A stretch of 64,000 nucleotides of DNA from Capitulum mitella. Taxonomy: Eukaryota; Arthropoda; Thecostraca; Pollicipedomorpha; Pollicipedidae. The position numbers and the translations under genes were made by a program. Numbering within the stretch: the stretch's first letter is position 1; the number at the start of each line of letters is the position of its first letter. The notes beneath the pieces are model-generated. The model was not told the DNA's origin, did no database searches, and saw only the letters and a program-made list of their open reading frames with translations. Below are positions 10,131 through 22,749 of this stretch, piece after piece. The DNA lies in contig CP099842.1 of the NCBI GenBank assembly GCA_030062745.1, forward strand, positions 1,116,001-1,180,000, given 5' to 3'.

Positions 10131-10890
10131 GACCGTCCATTCAAACCATGTCACGGGTCGACCGGCCTGGCCGAGCTTTGACCGGCCCGCTGAGAACGGA
10201 AAACACAGACATGGGCGCGCTGTCGTGTCGCGCGTCCTTCCGTCGCCAGAGCGCCCAGGAATGCCGGACGAGGCTCGTTAAATGCCGGACGAGCTTTTTG
10301 TAGCCGCGCCCGGCGATAGCATCTGGCTATTTTTGACAGCAGATAGATGAATCGTAACTACCCTTCCGCGCTATCTGTCATGGGACGGCGGCGGGCGTCC
10401 GGGCCGGGCCTCTCTCACGCTCTGTTTGTCCGGCTTCGCGGCCGGCCGGGCCGATCTTGGCCCCCGAGCGGGAATGCCTCGCCGCGGCCGCCCGAGCCGG
10501 CCCGACGGCCGCGCCTCGCTTCACCCGTCACAGCGCGCGGCCCGGCCGGGCGTCACGGCGGCGATTTTTTACCGCCGCGGCCGGTCGCCGCCGATTGCGA
10601 CCCGCCTTATTCGGCCCGGCCGCGGCCGCCGACGCGGCGCCGCATCTCTATGCTAATCGGGCGCGCGGCCGGCGCGCCGACGGCGGCGTGTCGCCGTTTC
10701 CGTCGGCGGCGAAATAAATCCGTCAGCGGCGGCCGTCGGCGTCGATCCGTCAGCGCCGCCGCCGCCGCCGCCGCATCTATATGGTAATGGTGCGCGGCCG
10801 GCCGCGCCGAGCGGCGCGCTCTTAATGAGCGATCGCGGCCGGCACGGCCGTGCTCGATCACGGCCGGAGCCGTCCCGGCCGGCCTCCAGT
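10130..10890. promoter_or_regulatory. GC island with POU/homeodomain-type sites (candidate enhancer)
   Basis: A very GC-rich island interrupted by isolated AT-rich words: ATGCTAAT (POU-octamer-like) at 10650-10657, GAAATAAATC at 10711-10720, CTATATGGTAATGG near 10777 and CTTAATGAGC (homeodomain TAATGA) at 10821-10830. A (GCC)n tract lies near 10756. AT-rich factor sites in a CpG-rich background are typical of developmental cis-regulatory modules. Function here is inference. Confidence 0.25.
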
Positions 10891-10899
10891 CGCCGATCG

Positions 10900-11590
10900 C
10901 CTCCCCCGGCCCGCGCAGTCCGGAGTCCGGGCTCCCTCACACTCGCTCACCCGGCACCGAGTCCCCGCCCTTCTGCGTTCGCTGGTTTGACCTCGAGCTG
11001 CGGTTCTTCTCGTTTCGCTCGCGTGGCCCCGCGTTACGGTTCGTCTCTCTGTGTTTCGCCCAGGCTTAAGTCGTGGCTGGTCTGTCTGCGTCTCGCTTCC
11101 CCAGCTTTCGGTGCCGGCTCCTCTGTACTCGCCCACTCAGCCCTGAGCGGAGCGGCTATCTCTCCTTGCTCACTCAACCTCAACCCAGAGCTCATCTCCC
11201 CGTGCCTCATCGGCCCAGCTTCGAGCCGCCGCTCCTCTCTTCCTACCACCTCAGCCTCTATTCATGGTTCGCTTATCCTCGCTCGCTCGGCCTCAGACCT
11301 TCCTCTGTCTGCGCATCTCGCCTGTCCAATTTTGAGCCGCAGGATGTCTCATCTTGTCTTGTTCGCTAAGCCTCCAGTCGGGAGCCCGTCCCTCATCGTC
11401 ACGGGCCGGCGTGCGCTGGAGCTCCGTTCGGAAGCAACTCCGAACACCCCGGCTCTGCCTCGGCAGACATTACCGCAGAAGACGTCGTCCCTTTTGGTCA
11501 GCCGGCTGGCGCCCACCGTGTCCGAATTCCAACGTCTCACCATTGCTGGCGGGAGGCTCGGTTGGGAGAGGAGCGTGAGCTAGACGGCGC
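10900..11590 (+). repeat. Degenerate C/T-rich repeat tract
   Basis: Pyrimidine-rich sequence with loosely repeated GCTCACTC, TCTCGC and TTTGAGCCGC-type words. Repetition and base bias keep a 252-aa plus frame open. The peptide is Ser/Pro/Arg/Leu-rich with no domain, so I do not call a gene. Confidence 0.45.
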
Positions 11591-11599
11591 GCTCGCGTG

Positions 11600-12600
11600 T
11601 CCACTTTGTTCCCTGTCTGCGGAACGGGACCAGTTTTTGCTGCCTCGACACGTTATAGAGATATAGAGATTTCAGTGCGGCAGTTTTTTACTCTGGAGCT
11701 TTTTTCGGGCTGACTGTGGCCATCCTCCGGGGTGTAAATGAGCGTGCGAGAGACCACTGATATAAATACATCATCGATAATAAGCTCAAATGGTAAATGA
11801 GGTGGCTGGCTACCAGTGACCACCAGATGAAGCAGACACATAAATGTTCGTGGACACATTTGGACACACATCAACCTGGCACATTTGGGCCTTTGACGAC
11901 CCGCAACGCCAGCAGTCCACAAAGGCCTTGCTTTGTGCTTTGTTTTACCACGGCGTTGGCAACTCACAAATACTGGTCAGTCACATGGTCCCGTGTCTTC
12001 TGAAGCATCAGTGCAAACAAGCAAGGATGTAAATGTTGCTATCACTGTCTAGGGCTGTCTGCCAGCATATTGCTCCTAATCAAGTTATTGGCTGGGACGC
12101 CACGTTGCCGTTGTTTTCGGTGTTCTCGTATATCTCGGCCACTGGCCGATGTGGACCGAAAAAATAGGTTTGTGGAGCTTTATTAATCAATGAAAATAAA
12201 GGCGGAGGCAAGCGACTGGGGCGCTGTGAAGACGTTTGCAGCACCGCAAACAAAGACCGTTAGGCACATGAATTTTCCTGATCGCATGTCGATAGGCAAA
12301 GGGATGGCGGCCAAGTGGAAACCTCTAGTCTTTAGCTTCACATAAAGCTCGTTACTGTTCCTGTGACAGCAGTGTTTTAACGATACCTTTCTACTAAAAT
12401 CATCAAAATTGTTGTCCCTAAAAACTGATCCTTTTGACTGCGTTTCGCAACCGGCCCCGAACTAAACGTTAAATTTCAGCCTTGGAGGGAAATCGAAATT
12501 ACTTTGGGCATTACATTACACAACCCATGCATTTCGCAAGCAAACGGCCTGGGAAACAATCTTCGGCCGAGGCTTGTGTTTGTTTTTAGTCGTTAAATCC
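11600..12600. other. AT-richer intergenic sequence, no gene seen
   Basis: About 1 kb of non-repetitive DNA. No exon, RNA gene or mobile element is recognised. Confidence 0.45.
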
Positions 12601-13110
12601 ATTTAATTAGCCGGGTTTGATAGCCACGTCCGCGCCGTGTCGCAAGGGACGGCGGCACAGTCGTTATGCAAATCTCCCAATGTGCAGGATGACGGGCAGC
12701 CGGGCACCTGAAAGGCCGGGTCTCGGGGCTGGCGGGCGGTGAGCGCCCTCCTGGCCCTGCCCAGCACGTGACTGGCATCCGACCTGGGGTCGGCGGCCCC
12801 GCCCCCTTCTCCGGAGAAAGTGGCCCGTCCCGGACGGAGGGGCTCAACGCGGGCTCTGAGTGGCTCGGGTCAGTGGAGGGACTCAGGGAGGGCTCTGAGA
12901 TGCCGGGTTCGGGTCGGTGGAGGGGCCGGAGAGGGCTGATATGACTACATTGATATGACTGATATGACTGATGTGACTCCATTGAACCGAGGAGGGGCTG
13001 TAAGATGACTGGCCCAAGTCGACTGAGGAACTCAGGGAGGGATGAGAGAGCCTGGCTCAGGTCGGCAGAGGGGCCCAGAGAGGGCTGTGAGATGTCAAAG
13101 TTATCGGTCG
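12600..13110 (-). repeat. GC island with degenerate repeat
   Basis: Starts with AT-rich CCATTTAATTAGCCGGG near 12600. Then, at about 12830-13090, loosely repeated GGGACTCAGGGAGGGCTCTGAGA and GGGTCGGTGGAGGGGCC-type words with irregular spacing appear. GATATGACT is repeated at about 12940-12980. The 199-aa minus frame is repeat-borne. Confidence 0.55.
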
Positions 13111-13540
13111 GCATTACAGTGTCCATTTGACTGCCAGCTGGGCTGGACCAAGCCTGGTACGTGCTGGTGTGATGTCCTGCAGATGACGTCATTCATCAAC
13201 AGCCCAGCGTTTTATCCGCAGTGTCTGAGATTTTAAGGGAGCAGATGCTCTCTTTTCCGATGACTCCTAGCTGCACATGTTTAAGCACATGCAGTTGAAT
13301 AAGTTTATAGGGATGCTCTAGAAAGGCACTTACTTACAAACTCTTCCGAGCAGACCGAAGCCAAGATTTTTGGCCTGCGATACGTGCTCTATCCCACCAT
13401 CGAACAAGACCACGGAACGAGGAAGACGGAGGCACCATTAATCATACCTCGGCCTCTCTAATTTTGATGTTTTTACCTTGAACAAACTGTTGGAATCTGG
13501 ATTTAGTCGTGACAGAGCCGAATATTTAAAGTACGAATGG
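13110..13540. other. Unassigned intergenic sequence
   Basis: Mixed-composition sequence. Nothing recognised. Confidence 0.4.
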
Positions 13541-13544
13541 AACG

Positions 13545-13765
13545 GAGAATTCTTCCTCTGGCCCGATCTGACGCTAATCTCTTCCGTCTGACATGGTCTG
13601 CTGACAGTCTGCCACGTCTGCCTCGGTTTCTGCGGTCTCCCCGACTCGGTCGCTCTCGAGTCTCTTCCGTCTGACCTGGTCTCCCTGGCGTCTCTTCCGT
13701 GCAACTAGATTCCTCGAGTCTCCTGTATCTGACGCGGTCTCTCGGGAGTCTCACCGGCTGAGCGG
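13545..13765 (-). repeat. Degenerate TCTTCCGTCTGAC repeat
   Basis: Words of the form GTCTCTTCCGTCTGACCTGG recur at irregular spacing of about 15-35 bp. This looks like a decayed minisatellite abutting the next GC island. Confidence 0.6.
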
Positions 13766-14360
13766 GCCGGTTCTGCCGCCGCTCGGCGCCGGGCAGAGGT
13801 CGCCCGCTGTCGGGCCCAAGGTCACCGAGGCCGGCTCGGCCGCCGGTGCCGGCAGCGGGGGGTCGCATTCGTGAAACTTCACGCCACTCAGTGCCATTAG
13901 CGGCGTACTCCCTGCTCATAACCGGCGCAGCGCTGCGGGGCGGGAACGCTTTTTCCGTCATTTCTCAGCGCTGCCCCCCGCCGGTGCGGTCGCAAACCCC
14001 AGAAATTACCATTTTTCATCGGCCGGGCCGATTTTTCACGCGTTCAGGACTCGCACACCCACCCAGGCACCAAGGACAGTGCATGCGGAATGGGAGAGAA
14101 GGGGCGGCTCTGGTCGTCAGTGCCGGACAGCTCCTCTGTTTTGACGGGGCCCCGGGCGCCGATGGCTTTTTGTCGCACGTGGTCGGCCCGGACGGCACCT
14201 CGCGGCCCGAGGCAGGGGACTCGACGATAAAAAGACGCCCTCCTAATCACACACGACGGCGCGGACAACTGCGATGCCAGCCTGCCTCGAGCAGAGCGTT
14301 CGATTAATTACAGTCTTCGGATAGACGCCGATGTGAGGCGTGCCAGCGGACGCGTCTGAC
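13766..14360. other. GC/CpG-rich island 8
   Basis: GC-rich DNA with AT-rich words such as CGATTAATTACAG near 14302, a paired homeodomain-type TTAATTA. No exon recognised. Confidence 0.4.
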
Positions 14361-16525
14361 GGTGGAAGGGGCAGAGTTCCGCCGAGTGAGGTCCTTGGCT
14401 TCGGAATGATGTGAGTATCCCGAATAAATCCTGTCCAATGCAGATCAGTCTCACCGTTGTAAAGTCCAATGAAGGTACGAGCATGAGCAGCGACATGGAT
14501 GCTGATGATACAGGGACTGAGAAAATGGCAAATGCGAATGAAATGGAAAAGCGGCTTCTTGTTCTCAGCTCGGTATGCGAAATTGGCAACAGCAATTTCG
14601 ATGTACGGTTGCACAGCTAAAAACAACGGCATATAAATGTCACTTGAATATCTGCAATACAGGGGCTAAATAACAAGGCGATTGTAATTCAAGCGTTCGA
14701 AAAATCAGCTGCTATCGGTTTTAACTGTAGCTCTCCATCGCGGTAGCGGGATGAAGAGCAGTTATGAAGCACAGGCTGTTTGGATATATCTCGGCAGTTA
14801 CTGAGGTCCGCTGGCGCAGCTGTTTCGTGGCAGTGCTTCCTACGCAGCGTGCGAAAGCATTCCAGGAGTTCGTGTGCGTTCACCTTTGACTCCTCCGCAT
14901 GCCAGACATACGTTGGTGCGGTGAGTCCGGATTTCAGGGGGGTGGGGAGCAGTTTCTAATCACTTCTTTCTAGTCAACGCCATTGGAGAAATGAAAATTT
15001 CAACATTCAAAGGGGAGGAGGGGTTCAGTGCATCAGTGTCTCAGTGGTTCCACCACCCCTGGTGTGGTGAAACTACTGGGTGTCGGCAGAGTGGAATATG
15101 AAAAGGAAAGAAAAGGATTACAATATGAATTGAAATCATATATTTTTTGGGAATTTGAGAAATAAGAAGGAAAAAAGACGATTTTGTTCAGCTTTTCAGT
15201 CCGCGTCTCTATGAATTTCCACTGCTGTGCGGGCTTCAGAAGACCCTAAGTTTACGTCGCCCTCGATGGCTCGGTTTTGCTAAAGCAGGTCAAGTCAGGG
15301 TAGAATGTAACGGCCACAGCTTTGGGATTGTTTCGCGGTAGCTGTAAATACATAACCAAATCTGCAGGATAAATGAAGACTACTAAAACGCTGTTCCATG
15401 TCCATACTGCATGCAAACGTGGCTGCACAGTCCGTTGTCATTAATCAAATCAACGTTACCTAACCATCATTTATATTTTCTGTTTTGTGGTATGCGGATA
15501 CAGAAAAGCAAGACGCTAATGAGACCTAAGCAGAACTGAGCGAAAAAGAGAAGAAAACATTTATACGATCCTATGCGTATGCGTATCTGTGTAACATGCA
15601 AGTTTTTTGCCTAGGTATGCGATCTCATGTCTTATCTCGACTGCCATACCGGTACGTTTATATAGATCAACGATAATGTTGATTGCTACGAGCTTTTTCA
15701 AGTGAACCAAACAGATGAACAGACATTTCATCGCCACAGCCAACGGCGATATATATATACATATGAATGCATATATATATATATCAACAAAAAACTTGTC
15801 ATACCAAAGTTTTCTATCGAAAAGTTTGACACCGAGACCCATGGCTGTTCACCTATCAAGGCGCAACGGTGTTTCCAGAATTGGACACTATGTCCATCTT
15901 TCGTGAACGGGAGACACTGCAGTTACCGCGAAAACCCCATCGCCATCTACAACATCTAAAATGGATGTATTGGCTGAACTCGGCGCATCATCGCCGTGCT
16001 CCAACCACAATCTCATTTGGGCTGAGGTTACTTCAGTCTACCCTTAGCGCCATCTATTGAGAAAAAGTTCAACGTACAGGTCAAAGATGGCAGCACCATG
16101 CAGCGAACAGGAATACAGTTTCGAAATTTGACTACCATTCTCATTGACAACGATTGTGAAAGCAGGGTAACAGCACATAACCAGAATCTAACACCGATTT
16201 CCTGAAAAACTGCCCCAGCCTGTTTTCAGAAATCTTCACGCTTAATTTGGAAATCTGGAAACAGTGGTACATACAGAAAGTATTCCAATTATTCGGCCTC
16301 AATGGAAACGGTAAGGCAACAACAAAGTTATTGTGTTGATAAATATTGCAAAAGATTTCAGCGCATAGGATCATCTCAGATAAATGTGTGACAAGCTTCT
16401 CAAATGTTGTTTATTTTAAGCGTTCCATTGTGGTTTGCTTTGGTAAAGCACTGTAAGATTTGGGAAGCATGGCGTTATCTGATAGGTGAACTCATTTACG
16501 TCCTACCTACCCTCTGTTATTAGCA
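14361..16525. other. AT-rich intergenic sequence with a small cruciform
   Basis: About 2.1 kb with no recognisable gene. At about 15749-15785 an alternating AT palindrome (GATATATATATACATATG to GCATATATATATATATC) could extrude as a cruciform. The weak open frames near 15.6-15.96 kb have no similarity that I recognise. Confidence 0.4.
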
Positions 16526-16529
16526 TTGA

Positions 16530-16790
16530 CGCAAGGGCGGCGGAAGTGGGGGGCAGGGGGACAGCTGCCCCCTCCAATTGCGATAGGCCTGGGTCAAGAC
16601 TATGTTCCTGCCCCCCCCCCCTCGTCTATGGTCTTCGGGGGCCTCTTAAGAAATTGAACAGAAAAGAAAATAGGGATAAAAGCGACAAACACGCCAAAAA
16701 CAAAAAAAGGAATATGCAACTATGAAGGCAAGGAAGTAGGCACATGTCATGCGTGTTCTTTCAAGTCTTACTTCGTTAGGGGCCTCAGCT
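16530..16790. repeat. Dispersed-repeat-like sequence with C and G runs
   Basis: Contains GGCGGCGGAAGTGGGGGGCA, GCTGCCCCC and a ten-base C run near 16610, then GGGGGCCTC. GCTGCCCCCTCC-type words recall ends of interspersed repeats in marine invertebrates; this is memory, not a search. It runs directly into the 145-bp array, and both share the GGGGCCTC word, so they may be one element. Confidence 0.3.
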
Positions 16791-16794
16791 TTCT

Positions 16795-17645
16795 TTCGGT
16801 AGGGGCCTCGAACAGGTTGGACCCAAAACTGGCCAGAGACCGCGAACTTACAATTTTTAAGGGGCCTCGCGGAATGGACCCGGCTGGCCTACCCCGACAC
16901 ACAGTTCGAACCCTGCTAGGGTGTCCGGCTTCCATCCAAAAGAAGGTCTCGTGTTACAGCACTCAAAGGTGGCCCAGCGACCAGGGCTCATAATTTTCAG
17001 GGGCCTCAGAATTAATGGACCGGGGTAGCCTGCGTTGAAACCAGGGTTCAAACCTTGTTAGGGGGCCCCGGCTTAGGTCCGAGAGAGGGCTTCGTACCAT
17101 TTACACTCAAATGTGGTCCAGCACCAGGATCTCACAATTTTCAGGAGACCTCACAGAATTCATCGACAGGGCTGGCTTGCGCTGAACCAGGGTCTGAATC
17201 CTGCTAGGGGGGGGGGGCCCGACTTAAGTCCGAATGGGGACCTCGTACCGATTACACTCAAAGGTGGTCCAGAGACCAGGACCTCACGATTTTCAGGGGG
17301 CCTCGCCGAATTGATAAACTGGGTGGCCTGCGCTAAACCGGGGTTCGAACAATACTAGGAGTCTCTGTTTAGGTCCCAAAGAGGGCCTCGTACCGATTAT
17401 CACTAAAAGCAAAACAGGGCCAGGGAACCTACAGTTTTCGAGAGGCCTCATAGAATGGACCCAGGAGCCTTTGCTATACTAATCCCGGGTTTCGGTGGAC
17501 GCCCCACCATCCGTTCCGTAAGATGACCTTGAGCGAATTATATTCAAAAGTGACCCAGAGACCGAGAACTTACAGCTTTTAAGGGGCCTCGCCGAACGGA
17601 CCCGGCAGGCCTCTGACAGAGATCGGGCCATGCCAGGGGCTCCCG
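16795..17645 (+). repeat. ~145-bp tandem repeat family
   Basis: Six diverged units. Each starts with GGGGCCTCG(C/A)(C/G)GAA, continues with TGGACC(C)GG and a GGTTCGAACC-like word, then AGAGGGCCTCGTACC, and ends with ACTCAAAGGTGG and CAATTTTCAG. Unit starts lie near 16860, 17000, 17145, 17298, 17441 and 17581, with a partial unit at 16797. Divergence is high, so the array is old. The GTTCGAACC word resembles a pol III B box, but no well-placed A box gives a complete tRNA-like promoter. Confidence 0.8.
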
Positions 17646-17649
17646 AATC

Positions 17650-19325
17650 CGAAAGCGGAAGCTGATTTGCTGGCGTTATCCTCAATTTTTAACATTGTGT
17701 TGGTTCGTGAAGGCTCCTCCACACAGTGGTTCTTAGTGTTCAGTCAGTACAATGTTAGCATATAAAACACATCATTGTGTTATGTGTCGTTATATATTAA
17801 TGCAAGAACATTGCGTTATATCCTCAGCTGATGTAGGAGTTTTCTTAATTTTTGTATCAAGTCGTTAGATAATTAGACTTGGACTCCGTTGCTACCGCAC
17901 CAGTTGCCTCGGGTTCCGACCAGCTGTCTAGCTGTAGACGTCAGGAGTTCACGGTGGGCCAAGCTGTGCCACAGCTGCCGAGTTTAGCGGTTGAACGCCA
18001 GAGTTCGCACAAAACACTACTGAATCGTGGACCTACCCCCGCGCGGTCGGGCGAAATACGACTCCCATTGAGTGAAACGTGGACTTTTGGGGGGGATGAG
18101 GGCCCTTCGTAGGAAAAAGGGGCATCGAAATTTTGCTTTGCCCCCTCCCCATGATCAAATACGATCCGCCACCACTGCAATGATGTCACCATTTTAGCTG
18201 ATCGTGAATCCTTATTTGCTATGGTATGAGTCGTGCGGAAAAAACGGGTCTATATGACGTTGCCATATGGTCAATGTCATACGGTGCACGGACACGCAAA
18301 CAAAATGAAGTGGTTTTATTGCGGCAGACGAAATGGGCCGTGAAAGCAGATATATTGCGATGATTGAGCTTACGGAAGAGGGGTAACGATAAGCATCCAG
18401 CCTTCTTTCCCGCAACAAAGCCTATGTGCTAGGTTAGGTTTGCCCCGTCGATTGCAGTTATTCGGGATAGTTACTGACCATACCAGCCTAGCTTGCCCTA
18501 TAGCCATGCTAACACTAAAGTTTACAATATACAGGCGATGTGTGCAATACCCGTCATATCATGCTAAAGCAACCATCTAACATCAAGGGCAAGGAGGGCT
18601 GAGCCGTTTACGTGCCGGCACAAAGCCTTAAGCTTCCTCATTGTTTCCAACGGCGCACGCCAAAACCAGAAATCAGATCGCGACGAAGCCGCTGACGCCA
18701 TGCCACCGGCATTATGCCTGTCGTTCGCGTGCAAAGGCAGGAAAACAAATCCCTATCTGCGGCGAACACTGGCTAATGTGCCCACGAGGAATTCGATCGG
18801 GGCTTGGCGGGCGGAAGACGCCTGACTGGACCGGTTCTCTGTGGGCTTCAAGCAGCTTTGCGGGCATGCACGATGGTCAGAGATTATATGTTTGAGTGTA
18901 CTGTGCTAAGGACCGCTCATTTGATGGAAAAATCGGACTCTGTTAAAAAAAGAATATCGTGTGGAAGCACACAGCGTCACTCTACGAAGAAGAGAAATGC
19001 ATATAATCAGAAAGGAAAAACAGCCAGTGTCCGAGCCACAGCGGTCAAGCCACCATGATCTTTGCGCTACCTTGGAGTTTGTTTCAGTTTTGCAGTTATC
19101 CTATCGATTTTTGTTAACTAGAAGATTGCAATCAATAAGGTCGGACCGATGAACGTATTTACGTATAACGTACGCCCGTTCCTAACAAAAGTACGTTCTT
19201 CACTCATTTTCGCTATCGTGACGGGTGATACAGAACGGCGTCACACTGGAAAACTAACAGACAAAAGTTCCCTACAATGAGTGCAGTCTTTCGGCTGACA
19301 CGTTGAACGCTGACCACCCATTCGG
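17650..19325. other. Intergenic sequence with one repeat-like patch
   Basis: About 1.7 kb without a recognised gene. At about 18105-18185, GGGGCATCGAAATTTTGC and TTTGCCCCCTCCCC lead to GATCCGCCACCACTGC, a pattern like the end of an interspersed repeat. GCTAGGTTAGGTTTG near 18428 is only two TTAGG-like units and is not a telomeric tract. Confidence 0.35.
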
Positions 19326-19329
19326 TCCG

Positions 19330-20008
19330 GGCTATTTTTGTTCAAGGATTTGGCCGCGTCCTCCCACGTCGCGGCGGCCAGTCCCGGCCACAAAAACCCC
19401 GGGTGTATATCTTCCTTACGTAATGAGTGACCCTCGAGCCGCAAGCTCACCGGCTGCGGTTCATATTCGCTGAAGTTTTCCCAAGCCTGAGTCAGTCTCG
19501 GGCCTCGCAAAGGCCAGGTCTCTCCGGGGCGTCTCAACTCCCACCCCTGGTGAACAGGAGCCGCAGCGGAGGCGACGGCGCCTGGCGACAGGCCACCGGG
19601 GGCAGCGGCGACCGCAGTCAGGTCCAGCGCCCGACAACTGCCCATTAACCACACAGACATACGGTTACGAGACAGCCACTCGGTTACCAGGCGCCAGTCC
19701 AGTCACCAGGCAGCCGTCCGCTAACCAGTCAGCTGACCCGTCGTCAGGCCGCCGGCGTGCGGCTGCGGCTGTCCCGTCCGACGGCGCGGGCCGTTCCAGC
19801 AGCGAACCGGCGCCGGCGGCGGGTCGGCGACGCGGCGGTGACGGCCGGGCCGGGCCGGGCCGGGCCGCCCTGGGGGGCCGCCGCAGGGTCGTCTTACGGC
19901 GCCTCCGGAGCCGGCCGGCGACCGTCGGCTCCGGTGTCTCCCCGGAGAGACAGGTGACGGACGGCGCGACGCCGACGACGGAGCGGCGGGAGAAGAGGGC
20001 CGCCAGCG

Positions 20009-20051
<43 letters not shown>

Positions 20052-20510
20052 GCCGGCGCGGAGGACGCAGGTTCCACCGTGACAGTACAAGGAGGCGGCA
20101 GCGTTCATCTGATAGCAACCGTCGGGACGCATTACACGACACCGCCCGAAGGCGTTTTTGGTGGCAACTGCGGCGTTTTTCGGCGCTGAATTCCGGTCCC
20201 ACCCTCGCGCGCTGTCTCCAGACCGGGGAAACGCCCGCTGGCGGCAAGAAACCCGTCACGATCTTATCGCCTCCTCCCGACGATCGCCTCTCCGGAATTT
20301 CCTCCGCTCTGCATCGCAGGGTTTCGATCGCCGCCGTCGGCTCGGAATCGCGCGGCTCCGTCTATGGTGATGTTCGTTTTTCGCCGAATCGGACGGCCGC
20401 GGGCCGGCACTGATGACAGGCCATGATCGCCCGGCACGGCTTTACGACTGCCCGGGCAGAGCCGACGGGAAAGAGGGCCGGGGAAACGGAGCGACTGGGG
20501 CAGAAAAGAA
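19330..20510. other. GC/CpG-rich island 9 with (CGG)11
   Basis: GC-rich DNA with a CCGGG/CGGGC pentamer run near 19845-19868 and a (CGG)11 trinucleotide tract at about 20011-20043. The tract encodes Arg, Gly or Ala runs depending on frame. Open frames on both strands are low complexity and have no domain. Confidence 0.5.
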
Positions 20511-20674
20511 CCAAGAAACTTTCCTAGCACGCGTGAAAGGAGGCGAAATGAGAGAAACCGGGAATACGATGTCTTTCTTCCCATTCCTTCCAAAGAGCAA
20601 AAATGAAGAAAAGCCTAGGAATCGGAGCGCCTGGGGGGGGTCGAACACGACAAAATGTTGTCTAGGATAAGGGA

Positions 20675-20677
<3 letters not shown>

Positions 20678-20755
<78 letters not shown>
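20678..20755 (+). repeat. (GA)39 microsatellite
   Basis: An uninterrupted GA dinucleotide repeat of 78 bp. In arthropods such tracts can bind GAGA-type proteins. Here no core promoter elements were seen beside it. Confidence 0.97.
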
Positions 20756-20759
<4 letters not shown>

Positions 20760-20760
<1 letters not shown>

Positions 20761-21425
20761 CTCAGCACCCTCACGATGTACATTGCAGATAAATCTCGGG
20801 GCCATCCAGCCGTTCCGTCAGTCCGATGTCAAATGGTTCGTACGGTCCCAGCTGCTCCGAACGCGAGCTCCCCGCATGGCCCATCTAATTGAAAACGTAA
20901 CGGCCGCCATTTGCATATGGATGGAAGGGTGTCGGGTCGACGAGCGGTCGAAATGGAGGTGATCGCTGGCGGCGACCCACCTGCCAGCCCCGCGAGGCGT
21001 CGCAGGAGCACCGTTAGTCTCAGGGTGCACTTCAGGCGTTGCAAGAGTGCGGTTAGCTGCAGAATGTACTTCAGGAGTGGTGCGAGTAGAGTCCATCGCG
21101 ACATCCGATGGACTCGATCAGAGTCCGGCATGATGGGCACGCCTGTCCGAGCGAAAACTGCAGTGTTTACCAGCAATGCTACATCAATCGTAACAACTTA
21201 CACGATTGACGTGATCCTTAGGTGAGTGCCACAGACCTTCTTAAAAGTATTCATGGGTCCCATTCCGCGGATATTCATGGAAGGTGTTTCGTTTCCATCT
21301 CCCTTCTCAAAATATTGCACACCCGGAGCGCAGTCTTGGATGGGTCTCCTCAGTTTTACAGCACCCCTTGGTCTGCTCGCGAACGTAGCAGAGAGGCCTT
21401 CAATAACACAGAGGCCTCGGTCCAA
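20760..21425. other. Unassigned intergenic sequence
   Basis: Mixed-GC unique sequence. No gene or repeat is recognised. Confidence 0.4.
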
Positions 21426-21429
21426 ATAT

Positions 21430-21965
21430 CCCGGGGATAACGGCCACCGCAGCCGAGAGACGAGAGCGGCAGCAAAAGCAGGGCTCCGTCCTGCTCCGGG
21501 CCGAGAGCGTGTTGATTTTATCGGCCGCCCGACCAGCCTGGGCCAACAGCTGGCGGCGGCCAGGCCCTTCTGCGGCCGGTCACCGGCGGCCATCGATTCG
21601 TCCGGCGCGTCCGTGCAAAATCAATTTCGTCCCGCTGGGCGAGGCGTGCCAACCCGCCGGCGGCGCGCCGCCCGGCCGGCAGGCACTGGCCATTGTCGCC
21701 CAGCCCCTCCCTCCCCCCCACCGGCCGGCGGAAGTTGTCCGGGAGTCGCGACAGGACTCGGGAGCTATCCGGACTCCGGAGCTGTCTGAGGAGACTCCGA
21801 GGCTGCCTGACCAGGGTCCCAAGCCTTCTGATCCGACTCCTGAGCCGCCTGATCCGAGTCGAGCCGCGTCAGAGTCTGACACTGTCTGATCAGACTGGAC
21901 GACTGATCAGACTCCGAGCACCGTCAGACCCGGACTGCCTGATCGACTCCGGAGCTGCCTGGTAA
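21430..21965 (+). repeat. GC island with degenerate repeat
   Basis: A GC-rich island. From about 21740 to 21960, words such as CTGATCCGACTCCTGAGCCG and GACTCCGGAGCTGCCTG recur at about 20-25-bp intervals with many differences, suggesting an old minisatellite. Confidence 0.55.
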
Positions 21966-22600
21966 GATTCTGGCCAGTGTCTGCTTGTCCGCGCCTGTGG
22001 CAGCCATGCCTCGCGGCCTCTTGTTCTGGGGGTGTACATTATCCACTGCACCGTACGCTCTACAGTACTAGAACGCTGTACGCTGCACAGTACTATCCTA
22101 TGTGGTCTGATGATCGACCACGCGATGTTTTTTAATAACTGGCGTACCAACTTGGCACTTTTTGCGGCTTTCGAACACGTCGCCATTACGTCCTAACATC
22201 ATCTTACTTTCAAGAAAGAAAACTAAAGCTGTCGTACCCGCTGATGTTAATTTAGGCACCATACAAGATAAGTTATCAACCGCGCCACAGCACAAGACAT
22301 TCACAAACATGTGAATTCAACAGCTTTTTTTCAAAACAACGTTGAAAAAGTTGTTTCCAGACATTTTTGCCTTTAAGAAAGCAAAAACGACTTCATAATT
22401 CCTGTTTTCTCTGAACCATTTCTACGCACCGGAACTAAAGTATCCTACGAACGCAATTTTACATTACTTAATTAGACAAGCAGGCCTGCTTGTCGAGGCG
22501 AGGTAGCCGACTGTTTTACAACTTGTTCGTCGCCAGGCATACTTTCCTGAGTAGATGAGAAAGACAGAAGTGTGCTGAGTGCGACGGGCGAATTACTACC
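21966..22600. other. AT-richer intergenic sequence, no gene seen
   Basis: Includes short duplicated words (CTACAGTACTAG, CTGCACAGTACT near 22060-22095) and a small hairpin GTGGTC...GACCAC near 22101-22120. Otherwise nothing. Confidence 0.4.
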
Positions 22601-22749
22601 AGAGTGGCGATCACGACTGGTGCCTCGCCGAGCTTCGGAGCCTGTCAGTGTAGTGTCAGTGTCAGTATCCGTGTCGCGCTGTCAGTGTCAGTGCAGTGCG
22701 GGCCGTCGATCTCTCTGACGGTGTACGATGGAGAGGATATCTCCGACAT

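Noticed and set aside
10825-11583. 252-aa plus-strand frame
   Set aside because: Lies in a degenerate pyrimidine-rich repeat. Ser/Pro/Leu-rich peptide with no domain.
16905-17350. tRNA genes suggested by GTTCGAA words
   Set aside because: No acceptor stem or cloverleaf, and the words are part of a 145-bp tandem repeat.
18428-18442. TTAGG telomere-like repeat
   Set aside because: Only two units; not a telomeric tract.
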